A DNA stretch of 64,000 nt from Mycobacterium sp. 155. GTDB lineage: Bacteria; Actinomycetota; Actinomycetes; Mycobacteriales; Mycobacteriaceae. Positions 8,056 through 16,868 of the stretch are shown piece by piece. A program made the translations under genes and the position numbers. The number at the start of each line of letters is the position of its first letter. The first letter of the stretch is position 1. The notes below the pieces were generated by a model. The model was not told the DNA's origin, ran no database searches, and saw only the letters and a program-made list of their open reading frames with translations. The DNA lies in contig NZ_KB892705.1 in assembly GCF_000373905.1 (NCBI RefSeq), positions 4,104,478-4,168,477 on the forward strand. Direction: 5' to 3'.

Positions 8056-9372
8056 ATGTCCCCTGACCTCGAACTTGCTACCCTGGCTGAAAAGTCAGGA
8101 ACGAAGTTCATCCTCGCAATGTTTGTCGACTTGCGAGGTAAGCCCTGTGCCAAGCTTGTACCGGTCGAACATATCGACGAACTCGCCAAGGAAGGCGTGG
8201 GCTTCGCCGGCTACGCCGCCGGGGCCATGGGGCAGGAGCCTAAAGACCCCGACCTGATCGCAATTCCCGATCCGGTGTCGTTCACCCCGATTCCTTTTGT
8301 TAAGGAAGGGTTGGCGCTGGTCCATTGTGATATGTACGTCGAAGGCAAGCTGTGGCCGTACGCGCCTCGCAACATCCTCAAGGCGATGATCCAGCGCGCC
8401 GCCGACGCAGGCTTCGAGCCGTGGATGGGCGCCGAGGTCGAGTACTACTTGCTCAAGCGCAACGAGGATGGCTCCCTCACCACCGCGGACGCCCAGGACG
8501 TGGCGGCCAACCCATGTTATGACGTCCGCGGCCTGACCCGGATGTACGAGCACCTCTCGGGGATCTCCACGGCGATGAACCAGCTCGGCTGGGCCAACTA
8601 CGCCAACGACCACGAGGACGGCAACGGTCAGTTCGAGCAGAACTTCCAATACGACCAGGCACTGGTCACCGCTGACCGGGTGGTGACGCTCCGCTACCTG
8701 TTGGCGATGAGTGCCGAAGAGCGCGGCATGATCGCCACGTTCATGCCGAAGCCGTTCTCCGACCGCACCGGCAGCGGGTTGCACCTGCACATCTCTCTGA
8801 CCAGCGGTGGGACACCCGTGTTCCCCACTGACTCCGACGATCGAGGCCTTGGCCTGTCGGACACGGCGTACCACTTCATCGGCGGCATCCTCGAGCACGC
8901 GAGTGCGCTGCAGGCCATCATCGCGCCGACCGTCAACTCCTACAAGCGGACCCGCGCGGTCGCGGTGAGTTCCGGCGCGTCCTGGGCGCCGAACAGCCCG
9001 ACGTTCGGCGGCAACGACCGCACGCACTACGTCCGCATTCCCGACAACCAGCGCATCGAGCTGCGTGGCGGCAGCGGGTGCGCGAATCCGTACCTGGCGG
9101 CGGCGGCGGCACTCGGTGCCGGCCTCGATGGAATCGCCAACAAGGTCGATCCCGGCGAGATGGGCGCGCAGGCGACCTCGCGGCCCGCGCTGCCGGTGAC
9201 TCTGCTCCACGCCGTGGAGACGTTAGAGGCCGATCCGGTGATGATGAATGTGCTGGATGCGGCCGGCGAGGGAGTATCCAACTACTTCGCCGACATCAAG
9301 CGCGACGAATTCTTCACCTACCACAGCCAGATAGGTCCCTGGGAAATCGGCGAATACCTGACGGCTTTCTAA
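8056..9372 (+). CDS. gmaS: Glutamine synthetase family protein, probable gamma-glutamylmethylamide synthetase
   Basis: A 438-residue GlnA-fold ligase. Visible motifs: GAEVEYYLLKRN (metal-binding Glu), GNGQFEQNFQYDQAL, SGLHLHISL, TRAVAVSSGASWAPN, THYVRIPDNQRIELRGGSG. It is shorter than housekeeping GlnA and resembles type III GlnT/GmaS enzymes that ligate methylamine to glutamate at the cost of ATP. The neighbouring mgsABC-like genes, 23 bp downstream, are the classical partners of GmaS in the N-methylglutamate pathway. ATG at 8056 is chosen because homology starts there; a frame extends further upstream but without a ribosome site. A second, less likely role is plain ammonia assimilation. Confidence 0.8.
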   Translation: MSPDLELATLAEKSGTKFILAMFVDLRGKPCAKLVPVEHIDELAKEGVGFAGYAAGAMGQEPKDPDLIAIPDPVSFTPIPFVKEGLALVHCDMYVEGKLWPYAPRNILKAMIQRAADAGFEPWMGAEVEYYLLKRNEDGSLTTADAQDVAANPCYDVRGLTRMYEHLSGISTAMNQLGWANYANDHEDGNGQFEQNFQYDQALVTADRVVTLRYLLAMSAEERGMIATFMPKPFSDRTGSGLHLHISLTSGGTPVFPTDSDDRGLGLSDTAYHFIGGILEHASALQAIIAPTVNSYKRTRAVAVSSGASWAPNSPTFGGNDRTHYVRIPDNQRIELRGGSGCANPYLAAAAALGAGLDGIANKVDPGEMGAQATSRPALPVTLLHAVETLEADPVMMNVLDAAGEGVSNYFADIKRDEFFTYHSQIGPWEIGEYLTAF

Positions 9373-9395
9373 GAACTAAGAAGGGAGATCAACAA

Positions 9396-10292
9396 ATGTG
9401 CGGAATCGTGGGGCTGCATCTGCGCAACCCCGAACTGTATCCGAGGCTGGGCGAACTGCTCACCGGGATGTTGTGTGAAATGTCCGACCGCGGAATGGAT
9501 TCAGCGGGTGTTGCCGTCTACGGCGACCCCAACTGGACGCCGCCCGGACAGGGTGTCGTGTCGCTGCTTGAGGTTGACGCCCCGGCTGACGAGGTTGCGG
9601 CCGCCGTCGGCGAAAAGGCGGGTGTCGCCGTCAACGTACGCGTCCTCGACGCGACCTACCTGTTGACCGCGGCGGTCGACTCCGAAGCGCTGCTTGCCGC
9701 AGCTCGCGAGGCTCTCCCCAACGCGCTGGTCGTCGGCTTCGGCTCCGACCTCGCGGTGCTCAAGGGCGTGGGTGCTCCGCGGGTCCTCGCGGACGCATGG
9801 GGCCTGCCGAAGGCGCAGGGTTGGCAGGGTGTGGGGCATACCCGCATGGCCACCGAGTCTGCGGTCACCCCGGCCGGATGCCACCCCTACGCGGTGGGCA
9901 CCGGGCAGTGCCTGGTGCACAACGGCTCGTTCTCGAACCACGCCACCGTGCGCCGGGATCTGCGCCGCGAAGGTGTGACCTTCGACAGCGAGAACGACAC
10001 CGAGGTGGGCGCCCGCTTTGTGGCGCATCAGCTGGCAAAGGGTCGTGACGTCGAAACCGCATTGAAGGAGCTTTGTGCCACCTTCGATGGGTTCTACACC
10101 CTGCTGGTGTCGAACCACGACTCGTTCGCGGTCGTGCGCGATGCAATCTCGTGCAAGCCTGCCGTGATCGCCGAGACCCCCGACTTGGTCGCGGTGGCGA
10201 GTGAATACCGTGCCCTGGCACATCTGCCGGGTGTCGAGAACGCAAAGATCTGGGAACCGGAGCCCGAGGTGGTGTACGCATGGAGCCGTTGA
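9396..10292 (+). CDS. mgsA: Class II glutamine amidotransferase, N-methylglutamate synthase subunit A-like
   Basis: The 298-residue protein begins MCGIVG, so Cys2 becomes the N-terminal nucleophile after Met removal. Further Ntn-amidotransferase signs: MSDRGMDSAGVAVYG, GVGHTRMATESAVTPAGCHP, CLVHNGSFSNH, DTEVGARFVAHQL, GFYTLLVSN. This is the glutaminase domain of glutamate synthase (GltB domain 1) as a separate protein. In the N-methylglutamate pathway it would hydrolyse gamma-glutamylmethylamide and channel methylamine. A strong AAGGGAG ribosome site lies 9 bp before the ATG. It overlaps the next gene by 13 bp. Confidence 0.85.
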   Translation: MCGIVGLHLRNPELYPRLGELLTGMLCEMSDRGMDSAGVAVYGDPNWTPPGQGVVSLLEVDAPADEVAAAVGEKAGVAVNVRVLDATYLLTAAVDSEALLAAAREALPNALVVGFGSDLAVLKGVGAPRVLADAWGLPKAQGWQGVGHTRMATESAVTPAGCHPYAVGTGQCLVHNGSFSNHATVRRDLRREGVTFDSENDTEVGARFVAHQLAKGRDVETALKELCATFDGFYTLLVSNHDSFAVVRDAISCKPAVIAETPDLVAVASEYRALAHLPGVENAKIWEPEPEVVYAWSR

Positions 10293-10963
10293 TATTCGAC
10301 CTGGAAAAGACGCCACTGCGGGAGGTAAACGCCGCCCTGCATGCGCCGGATCTGTCCGGTGAGTTCATCATCGAGAACCCGTTCGGGGCGCACAGCGTCG
10401 CGGTCGGTGTCAACGCACCGGTCAAGATCACGATCAACGGGCACCTGGGCTACTACGGCGCGGGTATGAACCAGCAGGCCGAGATCACCATCAACGGCAA
10501 CGCCGGCACCGGCGTGGCCGAGAACATGATGAGCGGCACCGTGTGGGTCAAGGGCAACGCCTCTCAGTCCGCGGGTGCGACCGCGCACGGGGGATTGCTC
10601 GTGATCGAGGGCAACGCCTCGGCGCGGTGCGGTATCTCGATGAAGGGCGTCGACATCGTGGTGGGCGGCAGCGTCGGCCACATGAGTGCCTTCATGGCGC
10701 AGGCCGGACGCTTGGTGATCCGCGGCGACGCCGGTGAAGCACTCGGTGACTCGATCTACGAGACGCGGATTTACCTGCGCGGCAACGCCGCATCACTGGG
10801 CGCTGACTGTATCGCCAAGGAGATGCGGGCCGAGCACCACGAGGAGCTGGCCAAGTTGCTCAAGGCCGCAGGGTTCGAGGACGACGACACTGCCTCTTAC
10901 ACGCGGTACGGGTCTGCCCGCAACCTCTACCACTTCCACGTCGACCACGCTGGAGCATACTGA
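10280..10963 (+). CDS. mgsB: GXGXG-domain protein, N-methylglutamate synthase subunit B-like
   Basis: 227 residues made mainly of right-handed beta-helix repeats with GxGxG/GNA turns: ITINGHLGYYGAGM, ITINGNAGTGVAENM, VWVKGNASQSAG, LVIEGNASARCG, RLVIRGDAGEALG, IYLRGNAASLG. This is the C-terminal structural domain of glutamate synthase (GltB domain 3), here separate as in MgsB/GlxC. It presumably holds the amidotransferase and FMN subunits together. The start overlaps the end of mgsA and its stop overlaps the start of mgsC (TGATG), consistent with equimolar synthesis. Confidence 0.85.
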   Translation: MEPLIFDLEKTPLREVNAALHAPDLSGEFIIENPFGAHSVAVGVNAPVKITINGHLGYYGAGMNQQAEITINGNAGTGVAENMMSGTVWVKGNASQSAGATAHGGLLVIEGNASARCGISMKGVDIVVGGSVGHMSAFMAQAGRLVIRGDAGEALGDSIYETRIYLRGNAASLGADCIAKEMRAEHHEELAKLLKAAGFEDDDTASYTRYGSARNLYHFHVDHAGAY

Positions 10964-12297
10964 TGAGCCAAACAGACGACGACCGGGCCAGGCTTGGCCT
11001 GCGCGAGTCCGCCACCTTTGACCGGACTACGATCGCCGCCATTCAACAGGCCGCCAACACGGGTATCTACGACATCCGTGGCTGGGGCGCCAAGCGGAAG
11101 CTGCCGCACTTCGACGACCTGCTGTTCCTCGGCGCGTCGGTGTCGCGTTACCCCCTTGAGGGCTACCGCGAGAAGTGTGCCACCAACATCGTGCTTGGTG
11201 ACCGGTTCGCGAAATACCCGCTGCACCTTGACATTCCGATCACCATCGCAGGCATGAGCTTCGGTGCGCTGTCCGGACGTGCCAAGGAGGCCCTGGGCCG
11301 CGGCGCCAGCGCGGTGGGCACCTCCACCACGACTGGTGACGGTGGTATGACGCCGGAGGAGCGGGGCCAGTCGAAGCACCTGGTGTACCAGTACCTCCCG
11401 TCGCGCTACGGCATGAACCCCGACGATCTGCGTAAAGCGGACGCCATCGAGGTTGTGCTCGGGCAGGGTGCCAAGCCGGGTGGCGGCGGCATGCTCCTGG
11501 GCCAGAAGATCTCCGAGCGCGTCGCCGGAATGCGTACCCTCCCGCAGGGTATCGACCAGCGGTCCGCGTCGCGGCATCCCGACTGGACTGGCCCGGACGA
11601 CCTGGCCATCAAGATCGCGGAAATCCGTGAGATCACCGACTGGGAAAAGCCGATCTACGTCAAGGTGGGTGCTACCCGCACGTACTACGACGTGAAGCTG
11701 GCTGTCGCCGCCGGTGCCGATGTGGTCGTCGTCGACGGCATGCAGGGTGGTACCGCGGCAACCCAGGAAGTGTTCATCGAACACATCGGTATTCCTACGC
11801 TGGCCGCGATTCCACTGGCTGTGCGGGCCCTGCAGGAACTGGGTATGCACCGCAAGGTCCAGCTGATCGTCTCCGGCGGCATCCGCAACGGTGCCGACGT
11901 TGCCAAGGCGTTGGCGCTGGGCGCCGACGCGGTGGCCATCGGAACCGCTGCGTTGATCGCTCTTGGCGACAACGATCCTCGGTACGCCGCTGAGTACGAG
12001 AAGCTGGGCAGTGCCGCCGGTTTCTACGACGACTTCCAGGACGGAAAGGATCCGACGGGCATCAGCACGCAGGATCCGGACCTGGCCGCCCGATTCGACC
12101 CGGTCGAGGGTGGGCGTCGGTTGGCGAACTACCTGCGGGTGCTGACGATGGAACTCCAGGTCGTCGCACGCGCTTGCGGTAAGGCGCACGTGAACCACCT
12201 GGAGCCGGAGGACATGGTGTCCTTGACGGTCGAGGCGGCCGCGATGTCTCGCATCCCGCTCGCCGGAACCTCGTGGGTCCCCGGAACGCCCTACTGA
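10963..12297 (+). CDS. mgsC: FMN-dependent glutamate synthase-domain protein, N-methylglutamate synthase subunit C-like
   Basis: 444 residues of the FMN-binding (beta/alpha)8 synthase domain (GltB domain 2). Motifs: ITIAGMSFGALSGRAKEALG, STTTGDGGMTPEE, EVVLGQGAKPGGGGMLLG, YVKVGATRTYYDVKLAVAAG, VVDGMQGGTAA, VSGGIRNGADVAKALALGADAVAIGT. It would transfer methylamine to 2-oxoglutarate to give N-methylglutamate. Where GltB carries the three cysteines of its 3Fe-4S cluster (C..H....CPVG), this protein has YDDFQDGKDPTGIST (about residue 355), without Cys; I believe GlxD/MgsC homologues share this but cannot verify it. A strong terminator follows. Confidence 0.86.
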   Translation: MSQTDDDRARLGLRESATFDRTTIAAIQQAANTGIYDIRGWGAKRKLPHFDDLLFLGASVSRYPLEGYREKCATNIVLGDRFAKYPLHLDIPITIAGMSFGALSGRAKEALGRGASAVGTSTTTGDGGMTPEERGQSKHLVYQYLPSRYGMNPDDLRKADAIEVVLGQGAKPGGGGMLLGQKISERVAGMRTLPQGIDQRSASRHPDWTGPDDLAIKIAEIREITDWEKPIYVKVGATRTYYDVKLAVAAGADVVVVDGMQGGTAATQEVFIEHIGIPTLAAIPLAVRALQELGMHRKVQLIVSGGIRNGADVAKALALGADAVAIGTAALIALGDNDPRYAAEYEKLGSAAGFYDDFQDGKDPTGISTQDPDLAARFDPVEGGRRLANYLRVLTMELQVVARACGKAHVNHLEPEDMVSLTVEAAAMSRIPLAGTSWVPGTPY

Positions 12298-12311
12298 GCT
12301 GAGTGAGAGTT

Positions 12312-12350
12312 GGTGATTCCACCGTCCGGTCTCCGGACGGTGGAATCACC
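12312..12350 (+). terminator. Perfect 18-bp stem hairpin after mgsC
   Basis: GGTGATTCCACCGTCCGG and its exact complement enclose a 3-nt loop, starting 14 bp after the mgsC stop. No T-tract follows, which is common for mycobacterial terminators. It closes the gmaS-mgsABC operon. Confidence 0.85.
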
Positions 12351-12727
12351 GCCTTCGGTGCTCGCATAGGGTGGCGCCGCCCATGTGATTTATGAATGTG
12401 GTTGTCGGGGACCGTAATTCGTTGACAGCGCTTGCCGATGGATGTCAAAGCGGTCCCCAACAGCTCTTACGACCTACTCAACTCGCCCCTACTCGTGTCG
12501 TCGCCGAGGACGGGGCTAGCAGTGTCCGGCGGATATCGACGGCCAATAGCGGGTCGACCGCCGAATTTTGTTGAAGCCAAGCCGCTTTCACTCGACGGCT
12601 TGCCCGTAAGGTACGCCGGCAGCCCGCGGCCGCGGCCGAATCAAGCAATCTCGCCACACCACCGCGCCAAGATCAAAGGCTGAGCCGGAACATCGGGGGC
12701 ACTAGCCTACGCACGTTCAAGACCGCG

Positions 12728-12960
12728 ATGAGGGCGATATTCACGCGTGGCCGGCGTGTCGAAAATGTGATCTTGCACTCGGATCCTGGCAGCCAGTACA
12801 CAGCCTTTGTCCAGGTTTTGGTAGCGCCTGCGCACGGGCCCTGCCGCTTCCCGGACGCCACCGCATCTGCTGGGACAAAGCTGGTGACGGACCGCTGTGA
12901 CCAACGTTCAAACACAGATGCAGCTACCGCCATGCCTTCCTCGTCAAGACGGAACCGATT
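12728..12960 (+). pseudogene. IS3-type transposase (rve domain) remnant
   Basis: In one frame the text FTRGRRVENVILHSDPGSQYTAF appears over about 12737-12806; HSDxGSQYT is the second catalytic-Asp motif of IS3-family integrase domains. Homology then fades within 30-50 codons, and no start, first Asp, catalytic Glu or terminal repeats can be seen. It is a fossil of an insertion sequence between the mgs operon and the XRE-cupin regulator. The rest of 12351-13197 holds nothing else I can identify. Confidence 0.55.
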
Positions 12961-13197
12961 GCAGCAGTTGGTGATTGGATACGCTTCTGAAATCATCGAC
13001 GTAGCATTCAGCGACCGGAAGACGTTCTGTCACCTACGAGCGCACTCTGAAAAATCACCCTGGAAGCAAGCTAACCGTTGGTCATTTTCTTTGGGGGATC
13101 CCGGGTCTCGACAGCCCGCTCAACGCTTGGCCGGTCTTCTACCTCAAGGCCCCCAATATAATTGCAGTGGTCACTTGACATTGATCGAGAAACTACA

Positions 13198-13854
13198 GTG
13201 GTAGAGGTGACCGACGCCCCGCTTCTGCGCAACGTCTCGGGCATCGCGAGGGAGCGCGGTCCGGAGGAGTCTGTCGAGGCGCTGGAACTCGAAACGGCCA
13301 TCGCTCGCAATGTCCGGCAGCTACGCCTGCAGCAGGGTCTGACTCTTGGTGAGATGGCTACCACGGTCGGCATCTCCAAAGCGATGTTGTCCAAGATCGA
13401 GAACGCCCAAACCTCATGCAGCCTGTCGACGTTGTCGCTGCTCGCCAAGGGTCTCAATGTGCCGGTAACGTCGCTGTTCCGCGGCTCTGATGTGGAGCGC
13501 CCCGCTGCATTCGTCGAAGCCGGCACCGGTGCGAGAATCGCGCGCGACGGCACGCGGGTGGGCCACGAGTACCAGCTGCTGGGCTCCCTGCGAGGTGAGC
13601 ACAAGCGGCTGGAATGCCTGCACGTCACGCTGACCGAAAAGAGCCGGACCTACCCGCTGTTTCAACATCCCGGTACTGAGTTCATCTACATGCTCGATGG
13701 CGTGATGGACTACAGCCACAGCCGCTCGGTGTACCGGTTGCACCCCGGCGACTCCCTTCTGCTCGACGGCGAAGGCACGCACGGGCCATTGGACCTGGTA
13801 CAGCTGCCGATCAGGTTCCTGTCGGTGATTACCTTTCCCGACTCTCACCTCTAG
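13198..13854 (+). CDS. XRE-family regulator with C-terminal cupin sensor domain
   Basis: About 218 residues. An HTH_3 domain (about 33-92: NVRQLRLQQGLTLGEMATTV, ISKAMLSKIENAQTSCSLST) is followed by a cupin barrel (about 145-215: QHPGTEFIYMLDGVMDY, LHPGDSLLLDGEGTHGP). XRE-cupin proteins such as PuuR-type regulators often sense polyamine or amino-acid-derived ligands. Its place between the mgs genes and the FAD oxidase makes it the best candidate regulator of methylamine use; a glutamylated amine would be a sensible ligand (inference). GTG at 13198 or 13207 could start translation. Confidence 0.85.
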   Translation: MVEVTDAPLLRNVSGIARERGPEESVEALELETAIARNVRQLRLQQGLTLGEMATTVGISKAMLSKIENAQTSCSLSTLSLLAKGLNVPVTSLFRGSDVERPAAFVEAGTGARIARDGTRVGHEYQLLGSLRGEHKRLECLHVTLTEKSRTYPLFQHPGTEFIYMLDGVMDYSHSRSVYRLHPGDSLLLDGEGTHGPLDLVQLPIRFLSVITFPDSHL

Positions 13855-14538
13855 CCTCTAGGCGGCGCGTCTTCGGTGGCGCTGTGCTCGGGGTGTCCTC
13901 CCGAGATTTGTAGGCCTCTTGTCGGCCTCCCGGCCAGCGGCCCCGCAGGTGGGTCATCCAGTCTTATAGAGAGCCGGTTGCGCCGAAAGCGCCGGCGCGG
14001 GCGGCTAGTGTGACCGCGCGCGACAAGGGGTTCGCGTCGCGCAGGATTCCTCGAAGGTCAGTGTCCTCGCACGCGGCGGTGTCGGTGACCATGACCCGGT
14101 GTTTGTCGCCGCGTTGCGGCCATGGGTGATGACCGTTCTTGCCACTCACGCTCGGAACATAGTCCTGGAGCCATCAAGACGGGTAATACCACGCTTGCTC
14201 CGCGAGTTCGCTGTTAGGCTTTCCCCCACTGCGAGATGCGCGAGGACTTCGAGCTCGCGGTGGACATTGAATGCTGTCCGGCCGGGCCGTGGGCAACGCA
14301 CGCAGATCCATGGAAAAGCCACGCTAGCAGCGGTGATAGATAAGGAGGAGAATATGTGAGTTGTACATCGCTGGACCTCGGTGTCCGGCGATTGCAAGCC
14401 TCAGACCTTGACCGAACTTGCATGGCGCCAGGGGGACGGGTAGTGGGGGACTGGGCCGGTTGGCGCGGAGCCACTCCACAAGTCGGTTTCATCCCATTGA
14501 ATACTGTTTATTTTGGCGAAACGGTAGTAACGTAGACC
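13855..14538. other. Non-coding stretch upstream of FAD oxidase gene
   Basis: About 690 bp with only short, composition-atypical frames on both strands. I recognise no protein or RNA in it. It may be decayed DNA joining two imported segments. Confidence 0.45.
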
Positions 14539-14559
14539 ACATCCACTGACAGTGGATGT
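14539..14559. promoter_or_regulatory. 9-bp inverted repeat, candidate operator of the FAD oxidase gene
   Basis: ACATCCACT and its perfect complement AGTGGATGT are separated by GAC, about 225 bp upstream of the FAD oxidase start. The dyad is short for a terminator and there is no upstream gene to terminate, so an operator for the nearby XRE-cupin protein is a reasonable guess. Confidence 0.4.
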
Positions 14560-14745
14560 CGTCAACTCACAGTACAAATGCTGCGCGAAGGGAAGCGACT
14601 ATGGCCTCGAACACCGTGGGTCAGGAGTCGAGGCTGCACACACGAGCACCTACTGGTGCACGAGAACGCGCGGGGGCCAACATCGGGATCGCCGCGACCG
14701 TGGTCCATGCCACGGCTTTGACTACGCCAGTCACACACCACCGCT

Positions 14746-14795
14746 AGAAATCCATCATCATGTCCGAACCAGAAAGCCATCATCATGTCTGAAAC
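14746..14795 (+). repeat. 25-bp tandem duplication over the start codon region, creating a leader ORF
   Basis: 14746-14770 and 14771-14795 are near-identical copies (three mismatches) carrying CCATCATCATGTC. Each copy contains an ATG. The upstream ATG (14760) opens a ten-codon frame MSEPESHHHV ending at TGA 14790-14792, which overlaps the true FAD oxidase start (14785). The duplicated initiation site may modulate translation. Confidence 0.7.
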
Positions 14796-15984
14796 TGTTT
14801 CCACGGCCGACGTTGTTATCGTTGGCGGCGGACTGGAAGGCTGCTCGGCAGCCTGGTCCCTGGCTCAACGCGGCGTCACCGATGTCACCATCCTCGAACG
14901 AGACACCGTCGGCTCGGGCGGCACGGGGAAGTCCTCCGGCGTCGTGCGCTGCCACTACGGCGTCAGCTCGCTGGCAGCCATGGCGACCCGCAGCCTCGAC
15001 CTCTTCGAAAATGCCGCTGACATCCTCGGTGAGGATGTCGGCTTCCATCAGACCGGTTACGTGGTTGGCGTGGGCCCGCAGAACGTCCAGGCCATCAAGG
15101 ATTCGATGGCTGCGCAGCGCGCCGTCGGCGTACGCACCGAGGACATCGACAAGTCCGAGGTCGCGAAGCTGTGGCCGGTCGCAGACCTCGAGCCCTTCGC
15201 CGCGTTCGCGTGGGAGGAGCGCGGTGGATACGGCGACGCCTACCAGACCGCGCAGGGCTTCGCCGCTGCCGCTCGTCGTCAGGGTGTCCGCCTGCGTCAG
15301 AGCACCACGGTCAGCGAGATCATCGTCGAGAACGGCAAAGCCACGGGTGTGCGCCTGACCGACGGCAGCGTCGTCTCGGCCAACACAGTCGTAGTCGCCG
15401 CCGGCCCCTGGTCGGTTGCGCTGCTGGCTCAGCACGGCATCGACCTGCCGATCACGGTCCACCGCGAGCAGATCGTGCTCATCGATCCGGGCCAGGACCT
15501 CGGCCGGGTGCCGGTGTTCTCCGACCTGGTTTCGCTGCAGTACGTCCGCCCCGAAGGTTCCGACGGCCAGATCCTGTTCGGTAACTCCGCGCTCGATGTG
15601 CTTGAGCCGGCCGATCCGGACAACTACCTCAACCGCGCCGACGACGACTTCATCGACCTCACCGTCGACAAGATCGGCACCCGGTTCCCCGGCCTGGAGA
15701 ACCCCTCGATCGCGTCGACCTACGCTGGTTGCTACGACGTGACGCCAGACTTCAACCCCGCGATCTCGAAGACCGACGTCGACGGACTGATCGTCGCCGC
15801 GGGCTTCTCGGGCCACGGCTTCAAGATTGCTCCGGCAGTCGGCAAGCTGATCGCCGACCTCGTCGTCGACGGCGTGAGCTCCGACGCCGACATCCCGGCC
15901 GAGGACTTCCGTCTGTCCCGTTTCGCCGAAGGCAAGCTGCTGAAGAGCCCGTTCCCGTACATCGGCGCAGGACAGATGCGCTAA
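14785..15984 (+). CDS. FAD-dependent amine oxidoreductase (DAO/sarcosine oxidase beta-like), candidate N-methylglutamate oxidase
   Basis: 399 residues with an N-terminal Rossmann FAD site (VVIVGGGLEGCSAAWSLAQRG, ILERDTVGSGGTGKSSGVV) and the DAO-family C-terminal FAD motif (GLIVAAGFSGHGFKIAPAVGKLIADLV). Length and motifs match SoxB/MgdA-like demethylases, which oxidise the N-methyl group of sarcosine or N-methylglutamate. The usual N-methylglutamate dehydrogenase is a four-subunit complex (MgdABCD); the other three subunits are absent here. Given the preceding gmaS-mgsABC, I infer that this single subunit releases the C1 unit from N-methylglutamate. Sarcosine or dimethylglycine are alternative substrates. 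A strong hairpin terminates it. Confidence 0.82.
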   Translation: MSETVSTADVVIVGGGLEGCSAAWSLAQRGVTDVTILERDTVGSGGTGKSSGVVRCHYGVSSLAAMATRSLDLFENAADILGEDVGFHQTGYVVGVGPQNVQAIKDSMAAQRAVGVRTEDIDKSEVAKLWPVADLEPFAAFAWEERGGYGDAYQTAQGFAAAARRQGVRLRQSTTVSEIIVENGKATGVRLTDGSVVSANTVVVAAGPWSVALLAQHGIDLPITVHREQIVLIDPGQDLGRVPVFSDLVSLQYVRPEGSDGQILFGNSALDVLEPADPDNYLNRADDDFIDLTVDKIGTRFPGLENPSIASTYAGCYDVTPDFNPAISKTDVDGLIVAAGFSGHGFKIAPAVGKLIADLVVDGVSSDADIPAEDFRLSRFAEGKLLKSPFPYIGAGQMR

Positions 15985-16049
15985 TTACGCATCATCGCCC
16001 TAGGGCGCTCAGGACGGCTCACACGAACACGTGAGTCAGACAGTGCGCA

Positions 16050-16083
16050 GCGGCGTCGGCGATGGAGACATCGCCGACGCCGC
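16050..16083 (+). terminator. 15-bp stem hairpin after FAD oxidase gene
   Basis: GCGGCGTCGGCGATG (16050-16064) pairs exactly with 16069-16083 around a GAGA loop, 65 bp after the stop. There is no T-tract. It marks the end of the FAD oxidase transcript. Confidence 0.8.
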
Positions 16084-16164
16084 TTTCGTTTGTGCCAGGA
16101 CGGATCATCGCCGTCGACACCGACAACAACACAAGCTGCTGGCGCGCCGCCGTCGCTCGGATGC

Positions 16165-16350
16165 GCGTCGGTGACCACATCCAATCGGAGAACCCGCGCG
16201 GCCGCCGCACCGAGCAACTCGGTAAACCGTTGTCGCCGAAGACGAGACGCACCTACATCCGCGATCTTCAGGACTGGGACTGGATCCCGCGCCGATTCGA
16301 CCCCGCTCGAGCTTTAGAACCCCGCGCAGCATTCGAGCCCGGCAAGGACC
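16165..16350 (+). pseudogene. Tyrosine recombinase/integrase fragment
   Basis: The in-frame text RRTEQLGKPLSPKTRRTYIRDLQDWDWIPRRFDPARAL resembles the N-terminal SAM-like DNA-binding part of actinobacterial tyrosine recombinases. The frame stops at 16424 without any catalytic domain, so it is a truncated remnant. It lies between the methylamine and dimethylamine modules. Confidence 0.5.
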
Positions 16351-16567
16351 CGACAGATTTCGCGAACCGAGCATGTAAACGGTCGAATTCTGTTGTGGTA
16401 GAAGATGATAGCGATTGGATCTGACGCAGTCGTTCTTTAGGTGCGTTTGTGCACCAGGGTTCGGATGCCGCACCGTGCGCCATCCGACACCATGTTTGCG
16501 CATCGCGATGAGCGGTTCGCGAGATGCAATGAGGCACAACCGCAGCCCTTTTCGCGTTGTCACCCCG

Positions 16568-16866
16568 TCACGACAGACCACCGTCGGCGCGGATGTTCTG
16601 TCCGGTCATCCAGCCGCTGTCGGGACGGGCGATCAGTGCCACCAGGTTGGCGATGTCGACGGGCTGGCCGATGCGACCCAAGGCGGTCATGGCAGCAGCA
16701 CCGTCGAGGGCCTGGGGTACGGCGTTCTCCCGCAGCAAGTCGGTGTCGGTGGGACCGGCCGAAATCGTGTTGGCGGTGATTCCTCGTGAGCCGAGTTCAC
16801 GCGAGCAGATCCGGGTCAGTTGCTCGACGGCCGCCTTGCTCGCCGCGTAGACAGCCGGCACGGCAC
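16568..16866 (-). pseudogene. Short-chain dehydrogenase/reductase, C-terminal fragment
   Basis: About 98 residues of an SDR remain: VYAASKAAVEQLTRICSREL with the catalytic YxxxK, GITANTISAGPTDTDLL, and the end DSGWMTGQNIRADGGLS. The N-terminal Rossmann half is missing; upstream the DNA switches to an oppositely oriented WYL regulator remnant at about 16866. This is a clear recombination joint. Confidence 0.75.
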
Positions 16867-16868
16867 TG

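Noticed and set aside
10927..12198. 423-codon minus-strand frame
   Set aside because: Fully opposite mgsC, which has unmistakable glutamate synthase motifs.
14758..15816. 352-codon minus-strand frame
   Set aside because: Opposite the FAD oxidase; no recognisable domain.
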